Below, piece after piece: positions 1-8,451 of a DNA stretch of 17,888 bases. Location of the stretch: positions 1 to 17,888 of the forward strand of contig DXEY01000009.1 of assembly GCA_019114745.1 (NCBI GenBank), read 5' to 3'. Positions within the stretch are counted from its first letter, which is position 1, and every line of letters starts with the position of its first letter. This DNA is from Candidatus Mediterraneibacter colneyensis (GTDB lineage: Bacteria; Bacillota; Clostridia; Lachnospirales; Lachnospiraceae). The translations under genes were made by a program, and so were the position numbers. The notes beneath the pieces were generated by a model. The model made no database searches. It had not been told where the DNA came from and saw nothing but the letters and a program-made list of their open reading frames with translations.

Positions 1-81
1 GATATGGAGTGCAACATTAGCAGAGCAGGAGGAATCTTGGAGCCCCAGGTAATAAGTGTAGTAATGTATAATAATTTATAA
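1..81 (+). other. Possible 3' end of an unidentified convergent plus-strand gene
   Basis: Two plus-strand frames are open from the window edge. One ends at a TAA at 50-52, the other at a TAA at 79-81. Base composition changes from mixed to very AT-rich at about position 55, which favours the first stop. A terminator that works in the plus direction follows at 97-139. The 16 to 26 residues available do not let me recognise a family. It is also possible that this is simply non-coding sequence. No minus-strand gene is apparent here. Confidence 0.3.
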
Positions 82-96
82 TTGTTAAATGTATTT

Positions 97-139
97 AAAA
101 ACGGGTGAAAACCAGATTCAAGATTTTCCACCCGTTTTT
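97..139. terminator. Bidirectional intrinsic terminator
   Basis: An inverted repeat has arms at 97-111 and 124-139 (core ACGGGTG against CACCCGT, flanked by A and T runs) with one bulged base and a 12-base loop. Read on the plus strand it is followed by six T. Read on the minus strand it is followed by TTTTT. It therefore fits a shared terminator between the minus-strand mutS-to-flavoprotein unit, whose last stop is at 207, and whatever converges from the left. Confidence 0.85.
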
Positions 140-206
140 TATTTATTATAGAAGATGCTCCTCATATAATGGGAAAAACCCGGAAAGCTAAGGAGTTTTG
201 CCCTTT

Positions 207-1445
207 TCAGGATATCGGCTTTTGCCCTCCGACAGACGCCGCCCTGCCTGCCACATATCCGCTTGCCCAGGCAAAGGAGAGATTGTATCCGCCGCACATC
301 CCGTCCACGTCGAGGATCTCCCCGGCGAAATACACTCCCGGTACATAGGATGATTCCAACGTATCGGGATCCACTTCCGAAGTGTCTACGCCGCCACAGC
401 ACACCTGCGCCTGCTCGAACGAGTTCGTCCCTGTGACGGTAACAGATAATTCCTTGATCAGGAACGTTAAGCGCTCCAGTTCTGCACCTGAAAGACTGCC
501 CGCCGCTTTTCCTCTCGGTATTTCCGCAAGTTTCACCCACAGATCAGACAGTTTCCTGTGAAAGAGCCCTGTCAGGAACAACTCTGCGCTCTTCTGGGGT
601 CTTGTTTTTGCACGGGCGCTTAAGAACGCATACATCTGCTCCTTCGTAAAGTCCGGCATAAAGTCAATAACTGCCGTCACTTCCCGCCGTTCGTAGAGCA
701 GCTTTGAAGCATACCTGCTCACCTGGAACACAGGGATCCCTGAGATCCCATAGTTGGTAAACTGGATCTCCCCCGTGTCCCTGGCAATGCACTGTCCGTC
801 AGACCACACCGCGGCAGTGCCGTTTGCGCGGACGCCGGCAATGCTCTTAAAAAATCCCTCCTGACACCGGAGCTGTACGAGAGCCGGAAGCACCGGTATG
901 ATCCGGTGTCCCAGTCTTTTGGCAATGTCATACCCGGAGCCGTCCGATCCCGTGGATGGGGCTGCCTTTGAACCGGCGCAGAGGATCACCCGGTCTGCCC
1001 GGATCGTCCCCTTGTCCGTCAATATGGAAAATCCCCGTTTCCCGGGGCGCACCTCCCGGCATTCCAAGCCTGTCCTCACCTCGATCCCAAGCCGCCCGAT
1101 CTCCATGCGGAGCACGTCGAGCACAGCCGACGCCTGATCGGAATTGGGATAAATATATCCGTTCCTGTTTTTAGAATAGATCCCGAGCTGAAGGAAAAAT
1201 GATATGACAGAGCGGGCGTCGAACTGCTCAATGATATGCCAGGGGAAATCCGGATTCTCTGAGTGATAACAGACCGGCTCCTGATGGATGTTGGTAAAAT
1301 TGCACCTTCCATTTCCGGTAGACAGGATCTTTTTCCCGATCCTGTCCTTATGCTCTATGAGAATCACTTTTGCACCGTTCTGTGCGGCTGTGATCGCCGC
1401 CATCATGCCGGAGGCTCCGCCTCCGATTACACCGACAGTTTTCAT
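207..1445 (-). CDS. HI0933/BaiN-family FAD-dependent oxidoreductase
   Basis: This is a 412-residue flavoprotein of the HI0933 (YhiN/BaiN-like) family. The N-terminus has the dinucleotide-binding loop GGGASG (residues 8-13) with an acidic residue E31 at the end of the second strand, followed by the family signature STGNGRCNFTN (42-52). Near the C-terminus FAGE and DVDGMCGGYN (about 373-388) complete the FAD site. The start is supported by AAGGAGG just upstream. It is the last gene of the mutS-led unit, 24 bases after the PLP-enzyme gene, and is followed by a terminator. Family members bind FAD and probably use NAD(P)H, but the physiological substrate is generally unknown. One Clostridium scindens member (BaiN) acts on bile-acid intermediates. 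I would not transfer that role here without closer evidence. Confidence 0.88.
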   Translation of the reverse strand: MKTVGVIGGGASGMMAAITAAQNGAKVILIEHKDRIGKKILSTGNGRCNFTNIHQEPVCYHSENPDFPWHIIEQFDARSVISFFLQLGIYSKNRNGYIYPNSDQASAVLDVLRMEIGRLGIEVRTGLECREVRPGKRGFSILTDKGTIRADRVILCAGSKAAPSTGSDGSGYDIAKRLGHRIIPVLPALVQLRCQEGFFKSIAGVRANGTAAVWSDGQCIARDTGEIQFTNYGISGIPVFQVSRYASKLLYERREVTAVIDFMPDFTKEQMYAFLSARAKTRPQKSAELFLTGLFHRKLSDLWVKLAEIPRGKAAGSLSGAELERLTFLIKELSVTVTGTNSFEQAQVCCGGVDTSEVDPDTLESSYVPGVYFAGEILDVDGMCGGYNLSFAWASGYVAGRAASVGGQKPIS

Positions 1446-1469
1446 CCTCTCCTCCTTACAGTTACCAGC

Positions 1470-2777
1470 TTACAGACCGCGCAGCTTCTCAATCGGGATC
1501 ACTCCGTCGTCGATCAGGCTCTGAAGCGACCGGAGGATTCCATATTTCGCATGATTCCAGGTGAGTCCGCCCTGGAAATATACGGCATACGGCGACTTGA
1601 TCGGCCCGTCCGCAGACAGCTCGATGGAAGATCCCTGGACAAAAGCCCCTGCCGCCATGATCACATCGCTGTCATAGCCGGGCATCGCCCACGGTTCCGG
1701 AGTCACATAGCTGTCGACAGGAGCCGCCGCCTGGATTCCACGGCAGAATGAAGTCACGCCCTCGGGGGTGCCGAAAGTTACCGCCTGGATAATATCATGC
1801 CGGGACTCGCTGCCATCCGGCACTACCGGAAAGCCCAGTTTCTCGTAGATATTTGCCGCAAAGACCGCCCCTTTTAATGCGCCGCACACGACAGTCGGAG
1901 CCAGGAAGAATCCCTGATAGAAAGACTGCATCACTCCCAGGGATGCCCCTACCTCTTTTCCAAGCCCGGGCGAGGTCAGACGGAAGGCACAGTTCTCGAT
2001 CAGATCTTCCCTGCCCGCGATGTAGCCTCCGATCGGCGCCAGCCCGCCGCCCGGATTCTTGATCAGGGAGCCGACGGTCATATCAGCGCCCACATCGCTC
2101 GGCTCGATGCGTTCTACAAATTCGCCATAGCAGTTGTCTACCATACAGATCACATCCGGCTTACGCTCCTTGATAAAAGCGATCAGTTCCCCGATCTTCT
2201 CAACCGAATAACTGGGGCGGGTCTGATACCCTTTGGACCGCTGGATCGCAACGACTTTTGTCCGCTCATTCAAAGCCTTTTCAATGGCGGGATAGTCAAA
2301 ATATCCATCCTCGAGCAGATCCACCTGGCAGTAAGTCACCCCATACTCGGCAAGCGAACCTTTGGAAGGACGGATGCCGATGACTTCTTCTAATGTATCG
2401 TAAGGCTTCCCCGCCGGAGCAAGCAGCTCGTCTCCCGGGCGCAGATTCGCCGAGAGCGCCAGCGCAAGAGCATGGGTGCCGCAGGTGATCTGGGGCCGCA
2501 CCAGAGCAGATTCCGTATGAAATGCCGACGCATACACAGCCTCCAGCGTATCCCTTCCCATATCATTGTACCCGTAACCGCTGACATAATTAAAGCACGC
2601 CTCGCTCACCCGGTTCTCCTGCATGGCACGGATCACTTTGAGCTGGTTATACTCTGCCGTCTCATCAAATTCCCGGAAACGTTCCTTCAGGCGCGCTTCT
2701 GTCTTCTGCCCGTATTCCCAGACTTCCTCTGAGATCCCGAGCTGCTGATACATATATTGTGATTCTGTAACATTCAT
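1470..2777 (-). CDS. Methionine gamma-lyase family PLP-dependent protein (YnbB-like, 'aluminum resistance protein')
   Basis: The 435-residue product is a fold-type I PLP enzyme of the Met_gamma_lyase/YnbB family. Visible features are ITCGTHAL (97-104, cofactor phosphate-binding region), the aspartate of MVDNCYGEF (D214, pyridine-nitrogen partner), and SLIKNPGGGLAPIGGYIAG (237-255), in which K240 is the expected PLP-linked lysine. The family is named after methionine gamma-lyase and was once linked to aluminium resistance, but its reaction in vivo is not established. The ATG at 2775-2777 is chosen because the protein then starts like its relatives. The ribosome site is modest (GAGGG about 10-13 bases upstream) and lies in the gap after miaA. 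The gene sits 19 bases after miaA, so it is co-transcribed with the repair genes. Confidence 0.87.
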   Translation of the reverse strand: MNVTESQYMYQQLGISEEVWEYGQKTEARLKERFREFDETAEYNQLKVIRAMQENRVSEACFNYVSGYGYNDMGRDTLEAVYASAFHTESALVRPQITCGTHALALALSANLRPGDELLAPAGKPYDTLEEVIGIRPSKGSLAEYGVTYCQVDLLEDGYFDYPAIEKALNERTKVVAIQRSKGYQTRPSYSVEKIGELIAFIKERKPDVICMVDNCYGEFVERIEPSDVGADMTVGSLIKNPGGGLAPIGGYIAGREDLIENCAFRLTSPGLGKEVGASLGVMQSFYQGFFLAPTVVCGALKGAVFAANIYEKLGFPVVPDGSESRHDIIQAVTFGTPEGVTSFCRGIQAAAPVDSYVTPEPWAMPGYDSDVIMAAGAFVQGSSIELSADGPIKSPYAVYFQGGLTWNHAKYGILRSLQSLIDDGVIPIEKLRGL

Positions 2778-2796
2778 CTTTCTCTATCCCTCAAAT

Positions 2797-3747
2797 CTAT
2801 TGATTACTTATATTTTTCCGGCGGAGATGATCCTTTATGGTTTCCAGGATCCTCTCTTCCCCGCCTGCGGCAGATCTGTCCAGCCAGATCACTTCTCGCT
2901 CACGCTTAAACCAGGTGATCTGACGTTTTGCAAAATGACGGGTATCCCGCTTGATCACCCGCACCGCCTCCTCCAGGGTATATTCTCCTTCCAGATACGC
3001 ATAGAGTTCCTTATAGCCGATCCCCTGCATCGCGGTGGATGACCCCGGCACTCCCCGGTCTCTCAACGCCTTCACTTCCTCCAGCAGCCCCTGCTCCATC
3101 ATCTGATCCACCCTGCGGTCGATCCGCTCATAAAGCCTGCTCCGCTCATCTGTCAGCACAAAATAGGCATAGTTATAAGGGGAATCTTTCTGGCGTTCCT
3201 CTTCATTGTGCTCCGAGATCCGCTGTCCGGTCTGGTGATAAAACTCCAGCGCGCGTATGATCCGCTTCAGGTTGTTCGGATGGATCTGCTCCGCTGAGCG
3301 CGGGTCGCAGTCCTGAAGCATCCGGTACAGCGCTTCCCCCTCCCCTGCCGCCGCTTTTGCCTCGAGCATCTTCCGGCAGGACGTATCTCCGTCATTTTCT
3401 GCGAAGTTAATATCATAGAGCAGCGCCTGGATATAAAATCCCGTCCCGCCGACGATAAGAGGGGTCTTCCCTTTTGCATAGATCTCCCTCATCGCAGCTT
3501 TCGCCATCTGCTGAAAGCGGACAACATTAAATTCTTCTTCAGGTTCCAGCACATCCACCAGATAATGGGGCACTCCCTCCATCTCTTCCGGGGTGACCTT
3601 GGCGGAACCGATATCCATATGCCGGTAAACCTGCACGGAATCTGCCGAGATGATCTCGGCGCCGATCTCCCTGGCAAGCCGCACCGACAGCTTTGTCTTT
3701 CCCACGGCTGTAGGGCCTGACAATATGATCAGTGGTCTCTTTTCCAT
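2797..3747 (-). CDS. miaA: tRNA dimethylallyltransferase MiaA
   Basis: MiaA adds a dimethylallyl group to N6 of adenosine 37 in tRNAs that read codons starting with U, which stabilises codon pairing. The 316-residue length is normal. Motifs seen are the P-loop GPTAVGKT (11-18), SADSVQVYRHMDIGSAK (34-50) with the catalytic aspartate D36, GGTGFYIQALL (100-110), and the C-terminal HFAKRQITWFKRE region. The start codon overlaps the mutL stop by one base (TGATG), and GAGGA seven bases upstream inside mutL serves as the ribosome site, so translation is probably coupled to mutL. mutS-mutL-miaA is a common order in Firmicutes. No hfq follows it, unlike in many other bacteria. Confidence 0.96.
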   Translation of the reverse strand: MEKRPLIILSGPTAVGKTKLSVRLAREIGAEIISADSVQVYRHMDIGSAKVTPEEMEGVPHYLVDVLEPEEEFNVVRFQQMAKAAMREIYAKGKTPLIVGGTGFYIQALLYDINFAENDGDTSCRKMLEAKAAAGEGEALYRMLQDCDPRSAEQIHPNNLKRIIRALEFYHQTGQRISEHNEEERQKDSPYNYAYFVLTDERSRLYERIDRRVDQMMEQGLLEEVKALRDRGVPGSSTAMQGIGYKELYAYLEGEYTLEEAVRVIKRDTRHFAKRQITWFKREREVIWLDRSAAGGEERILETIKDHLRRKNISNQ

Positions 3748-5672
3748 CAGACGATCCTCTTGAATTTCTTTTCTAATTCTCTTTTGGTCATGGCAATGAT
3801 CGTAGGCCTGCCATGCGGGCAGTGATAGGGATTGTCCAGCGTGAGCAGTTCCCCGATCAGAGCGTCCACCTCCGCCGCCGACAGCCTGCTGTTGCCCTTT
3901 ACTGCCGCTTTACAGGACATGGAAGCCACTTTCTCATCGATCAGTTCCGGAGTCATGGAAGTGTTGATCCCCCCGGCGAGATCGTCGATCATCTCCATCA
4001 GGAGCTCCTTTCTGGCAATTCCGAACAAATTGTCAGGCACTGCACGCACAGCATACTCCTCGCCGCCAAACGGCTCGATCTCAAATCCGATGCGGGTGAA
4101 ACGATCCATGTTCTCTTCCAGAAGCTGCGCCTCCTGCATGGAGAGGGATAAGATGATCGGCGGGCTCAGATACTGGGAGGTAAATTCCCTCGTTTTCATT
4201 CCCTTCAGCGTTCGCTCATAGAGCACCCGCTCATGCGCTGCGTGCTGGTCTATGATATACAGGCTGTCCTGATACTGTACCAGCCAGTACGTGTCAAACA
4301 CCTGCCCGATCAGCTTATATTCCGCCCGCACTTCCCGTTTCAGGAAATTTTCCTCAAACAGGTTGAGCTGCTCCGCCGCACCTTTCACCGTCTCCCTGAT
4401 CCGCTCTTCCTGCTTCTGAGGACGGTAGATGCCGCTCCGGCTGCTCACCTCCGCAGAAGAGGAGCGCTCGTGGTACGCCGTGACCCGCTCCCGCATCTTC
4501 CGGATAAAGTAATCTTCGTCCCGGACTTCCTCCCGGGGCGCGGCAGGCGCGGGGGTTTCTGATGAGACGGCTTTTGGTTTCAGCAGAAAGGGGCTTTCTT
4601 TCTGTACAGGATCCGGCTTGCGCTCCGAAGCAGCATCCTCTTTCGTTGCTGCCGGATCCGGCACCTCCGCCTTCTGGATCAGCTCCGGTTCGAGCAGCCG
4701 CCTGTGCACGCCCTCAAATACCGTGTTATAGACTTCCTGCTGTCTCTGGAACCTGAGTTCCATCTTTGTCGGATGGACATTGACGTCTATCTGCTCCCCG
4801 TCTACATGGAAATGGAGGACGGCGAACGGGAATTTGTGCTGCATTGTAAAATCCCGGTATGCATCCTCCAGTGATTTCGAGATCATCGGGCTTTTTACAT
4901 ACCTGCCGTTTACAAAGAAGTTCTCAAAATTCCGGTTTCCCCTTGTAATGACCGGTTTCCCCAGATATCCGCTGATCCGAAGTCCGCCTTTCCCGTAATC
5001 AATATCCAGGAGATTGGCGGCGATCTCACGGCCATACACACGGTAGATCACATCTTTCAGATTTCCATTCCCGGAGGTGCGGAGTTTTTCCTGTCCGTTA
5101 CTGAGAAAGACAAACGCCACTTCAGGATGGGAGAGAGACAGATGGATAAGAAGATCCTGGATATGTCCCGCCTCCGTCGTCGGGGTCTTTAAAAACTTTC
5201 TTCTCGCCGGCACATTGTAGAACAACTGGCGGACAAGAAACGTCGTCCCGTTGGGCGCTCCTGTCTCTTCAAGCGAGATCTCCTTCCCGCCTTCGATCAC
5301 ATAGCGGGTGCCCAGTTCTGCGTCCGGCGTCTTGGTGATCAGCTCTGTCTGCGTCACCGCGGCAATACTGGACAGGGCTTCTCCGCGGAATCCGAGGGAA
5401 CTGATATGGGCGATGTCCTCCACACTTCGGATCTTGCTCGTAGAGTGGCGGAGAAATGCGCTCCTTACTTCCTCATGCTCGATCCCGCATCCGTTATCCA
5501 TAATGCGGATCAGGGAAATTCCCCCGTCTTTGATCTCCACCGTCACGGACGAAGCCCCGGCGTCGATCGCATTTTCCACAAGTTCTTTGACGATCGAAGC
5601 AGGACGTTCGATCACTTCTCCCGCTGCAATCTTGTCAATTGTCACCTGATCCAGCACCTCTATATGCGGCAT
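3747..5672 (-). CDS. mutL: DNA mismatch repair endonuclease MutL
   Basis: MutL is the ATP-driven coordinator of mismatch repair that acts after MutS. The 641-residue protein has an N-terminal GHKL ATPase with ELVENAIDAGA (30-40), DNGCGI, and GFRGEAL. A charged, variable linker spans about 335-430, and a C-terminal dimerisation/nuclease domain follows. The nuclease metal motif DQHAAHERVLYE starts at D475, and SCKAAVK (about 586-592) and CPHGRPT (618-624) complete the site. This is therefore the nicking form of MutL found in organisms that lack MutH. A clamp-like peptide QLNLF sits at 435-439, just before the C-terminal domain. The start is preceded by AAAGGAG, and the gene lies 18 bases after mutS. 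All key residues appear intact. Confidence 0.97.
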   Translation of the reverse strand: MPHIEVLDQVTIDKIAAGEVIERPASIVKELVENAIDAGASSVTVEIKDGGISLIRIMDNGCGIEHEEVRSAFLRHSTSKIRSVEDIAHISSLGFRGEALSSIAAVTQTELITKTPDAELGTRYVIEGGKEISLEETGAPNGTTFLVRQLFYNVPARRKFLKTPTTEAGHIQDLLIHLSLSHPEVAFVFLSNGQEKLRTSGNGNLKDVIYRVYGREIAANLLDIDYGKGGLRISGYLGKPVITRGNRNFENFFVNGRYVKSPMISKSLEDAYRDFTMQHKFPFAVLHFHVDGEQIDVNVHPTKMELRFQRQQEVYNTVFEGVHRRLLEPELIQKAEVPDPAATKEDAASERKPDPVQKESPFLLKPKAVSSETPAPAAPREEVRDEDYFIRKMRERVTAYHERSSSAEVSSRSGIYRPQKQEERIRETVKGAAEQLNLFEENFLKREVRAEYKLIGQVFDTYWLVQYQDSLYIIDQHAAHERVLYERTLKGMKTREFTSQYLSPPIILSLSMQEAQLLEENMDRFTRIGFEIEPFGGEEYAVRAVPDNLFGIARKELLMEMIDDLAGGINTSMTPELIDEKVASMSCKAAVKGNSRLSAAEVDALIGELLTLDNPYHCPHGRPTIIAMTKRELEKKFKRIV

Positions 5673-5690
5673 AGCGTCTCCTTTCCGTAA

Positions 5691-8342
5691 TTACCATCTG
5701 TTTTTCAGTTTGTTCTGCAGCCTGTAGATCGTATTGAGGGCATCGATGGGCGTCATGTTGCCCACATCAAGGTTTTTCAGCTCCTCAAGCACATCGTCAT
5801 CTCTGACCGTATCAAACAGTGACATCTGAGCGATGTCCACCTCGTCATACTTTTTCACTTTCGGCTTCTTTCTGGACACCTTGTCTTTTGAAGCGATCTC
5901 GCTGACCCGAGTCGTGATATCTTCCTCGGCGAGTTCTTCCACGATCTCCCTGGCGCGGTTGATCACAAGATCCGGGACTCCTGCCAGTTTTGCCACCTGG
6001 ATGCCGTAGCTCTTATCCGCGCCGCCTTTTACGATCTTACGGAGAAATACGATGTCATCTCCTTTTTCCTTCACGGCAATGCAGTAGTTGTTGACATTCT
6101 CAATCTTGCCTTCCAGTTCGGTCAGCTCATGGTAATGAGTGGCAAACAGCGTCTTTGCCCCAAGCAGGCGGCTGTCGCTGATATACTCCACCACTGCCCA
6201 CGCAATGGACAGGCCGTCGAAGGTGCTCGTTCCCCTTCCGATCTCGTCAAGGATCAGAAGGCTCTTTGAAGTCGCATTTCTCAGGATATTCGCAACTTCC
6301 GTCATCTCCACCATAAACGTACTCTGACCGGATGCCAGGTCATCTGAGGCGCCGACCCTTGTAAAAATCCGGTCGGACAGACAGATATTCGCACTTTTCG
6401 CAGGCACAAAAGAACCAATCTGCGCCATCAGGGCGATCAGCGCTGTCTGGCGCATATAGGTCGATTTTCCAGCCATGTTCGGCCCGGTTATAATGGAAAT
6501 CCGCTGTTTCCTGTCATCCAGGTATGTATCGTTGGCGATAAACATATCATTGGGGATCATCTGCTCTACCACCGGATGCCTGCCTTCTTTGATATCTATG
6601 ATACCTTTCTCATTGATCTTAGGCCTGGAGTAGTTATTTCTCTCAGCAACGAGCGCAAGGGACGCGAACACATCAAGCGCCGCCACCGCTTTTGCCGTTG
6701 TCTGGATCCTCTCCACCTGATCTGCTATCGTCTCCCGGACTTCCGTATAAATCTCGTATTCCAGGGCGTACAGCTTATCTTCCGCTCCCAGGATCATATC
6801 TTCCAGTTCTTTTAGTTCCGGTGTGATATACCGCTCCGCATTGGCGAGAGTCTGCTTGCGGGTGTAGTATTCCGGCACAAGCTCTTTATAGGAATTAGTC
6901 ACTTCCAGGTAATATCCGAATACTTTGTTATATTTGATCCGGAGGTTTTTAATCCCGGTCTTTTCCCGCTCGTCTTCCTCCAGTTTTGCAAGCCAGTCTT
7001 TCCCGTCTGACTTTGCCCTGCGCAGCTTGTCCACCTCTTCATTATAGCCGTCCCGGATAATATTTCCTTCCTTCATGGCAATGGGCGGTTCCTCCCGGAT
7101 GGCATCCCGGATCAGAGTACACAGATCTTCCAGAGGATCAAGATCTTCGCAGATCTGCTTTAACAGCCCGCACTGCATTTCCCGAAGGATATACCGGATC
7201 GGAGGAAGCATCTCCAGAGAAGTCCGGAAAGCAGTCAGATCACGGGGATTTGCTGATCCGTACGATATTTTCGTGATCAGTCGTTCCAGGTCATATACCG
7301 GAGACAGGTACTCTCTGAGTTCCTCCCGGGAGATTGCCTGTTCCTTCAGTTCCTGTACCGCGTCCAGCCGCCGGATGATCTCTTCCCTGTCGATCAGGGG
7401 CTGTTCCACATATTTGCGCAGAGTCCTTGCCCCCATGGCTGTCCTTGTCTTGTCCAGCACCCAGAGAAGGGAGCCCCGTTTCTGCTTTTCCCTCAGCGTC
7501 TCGCACAGTTCCAGGTTCCTTCTGGTAGAACTGTCAAGCATCATATATTTTCCGGTCGTGTACGGAGTGATATGTGTCAGGTTCGCAAGAGAATTTTTCT
7601 GAGTCTCAAGGAGATACCTGAGCAGCGCCCCTGCGCTGATGATCCCGCAGTCATAATCCGCAAGGCCGAGCCCTGCAAAGGATGACACCTTGAAATGTTC
7701 CAGCAGCTTCTGACGGCACACTCCGTCGTCAAAATACCACGCATCCAGAGAATAGATCGTAATCCCCAGCCGTTCCTTCATCCCTTCCAGATCCATCCCG
7801 CTCATATAGAACGCCTCGTTGCAGATGATTTCGGACGGGGAGAAACGGTAGATCTCATCCGTCATTTTCGCACTGTCAGAAAACTCTGTAACAAAATAAT
7901 CCCCCGTCGTAATATCTGCCACAGACACACCGTAGCGATCTGCGATATAGACGATACACATGATATAATTGTTCCGGGATTCATCCAGAGCCTGGGTATC
8001 CAGGTTTGTCCCGGGAGTTACAATCCTCACAACTTCACGTTTTACAATGCCTTTGGCAGTCTTCGGATCTTCCACCTGTTCACAGATCGCTACTTTATAG
8101 CCTTTTGTCACCAGCTTGTTGAGATAACTCTCTACAGCATGATAGGGGACGCCGCACATGGGCGCCCTCTCCTCCTGACCGCAGTTTTTTCCGGTCAGCG
8201 TGATTTCCAGTTCTCTGGATGCAGTCAGCGCATCGTCATAGAACATCTCGTAAAAATCACCCAATCTATAGAACAGAATGCAGTCCTGATACTGGGATTT
8301 TGTCTCTAAATATTGTTTCATCATTGGTGTTAATTCAGCCAC
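5691..8342 (-). CDS. mutS: DNA mismatch recognition ATPase MutS (GTG start)
   Basis: MutS binds mispaired bases and small loops and starts mismatch repair with MutL. The 883-residue product has the mismatch-reading Phe-x-Glu in GDFYEMF (F30, E32), the connector, lever and clamp regions, and a C-terminal ABC-type ATPase with Walker A GPNMAGKST (620-628), the signature region DLASGQSTF, Walker B LLILDE (695-700) and THYHE. A sliding-clamp peptide QMSLF is at 839-843. The start codon is GTG, since the codon at 8340-8342 reads cac on the plus strand. AAGGAG lies seven bases upstream. An ATG one base upstream in another frame reaches a stop after four codons, so GTG is the better choice. It is the first gene of a five-gene unit, with a strong promoter directly upstream. 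Confidence 0.97.
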   Translation of the reverse strand: MAELTPMMKQYLETKSQYQDCILFYRLGDFYEMFYDDALTASRELEITLTGKNCGQEERAPMCGVPYHAVESYLNKLVTKGYKVAICEQVEDPKTAKGIVKREVVRIVTPGTNLDTQALDESRNNYIMCIVYIADRYGVSVADITTGDYFVTEFSDSAKMTDEIYRFSPSEIICNEAFYMSGMDLEGMKERLGITIYSLDAWYFDDGVCRQKLLEHFKVSSFAGLGLADYDCGIISAGALLRYLLETQKNSLANLTHITPYTTGKYMMLDSSTRRNLELCETLREKQKRGSLLWVLDKTRTAMGARTLRKYVEQPLIDREEIIRRLDAVQELKEQAISREELREYLSPVYDLERLITKISYGSANPRDLTAFRTSLEMLPPIRYILREMQCGLLKQICEDLDPLEDLCTLIRDAIREEPPIAMKEGNIIRDGYNEEVDKLRRAKSDGKDWLAKLEEDEREKTGIKNLRIKYNKVFGYYLEVTNSYKELVPEYYTRKQTLANAERYITPELKELEDMILGAEDKLYALEYEIYTEVRETIADQVERIQTTAKAVAALDVFASLALVAERNNYSRPKINEKGIIDIKEGRHPVVEQMIPNDMFIANDTYLDDRKQRISIITGPNMAGKSTYMRQTALIALMAQIGSFVPAKSANICLSDRIFTRVGASDDLASGQSTFMVEMTEVANILRNATSKSLLILDEIGRGTSTFDGLSIAWAVVEYISDSRLLGAKTLFATHYHELTELEGKIENVNNYCIAVKEKGDDIVFLRKIVKGGADKSYGIQVAKLAGVPDLVINRAREIVEELAEEDITTRVSEIASKDKVSRKKPKVKKYDEVDIAQMSLFDTVRDDDVLEELKNLDVGNMTPIDALNTIYRLQNKLKNRW

Positions 8343-8388
8343 ATTCCTACTCCTTCTATTTCATACAACAGTAAATTTCTGCGGATGT

Positions 8389-8417
8389 ATTATAGCATTT
8401 TTGAGAATCGACTTCAA
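8389..8417 (-). promoter_or_regulatory. Sigma-A-type promoter of the mutS-mutL-miaA unit
   Basis: Read on the minus strand, TTGAAG (8412-8417) is followed after exactly 17 bases by TATAAT (8389-8394), and a TGC directly before the -10 makes it an extended -10 box. Transcription would start near 8382, giving a leader of about 40 bases before the mutS GTG. It is the only strong promoter I see between pnp and the end of the window. Confidence 0.85.
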
Positions 8418-8451
8418 CTGCCGAAAGAGAAAGCAAAGCCCGCACAGATGA

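Noticed and set aside
139..540. Minus-strand open frame of 133 codons overlapping the end of the flavoprotein gene
   Set aside because: It lies in another frame of the 207-1445 gene, whose C-terminal FAD motif is intact, and it runs into the terminator. The translation looks like a shadow.
7695..8309. Plus-strand open frame of about 204 codons opposite mutS
   Set aside because: It is fully antisense to the conserved MutS N-terminal domains, has no ribosome site I can support and no family resemblance.
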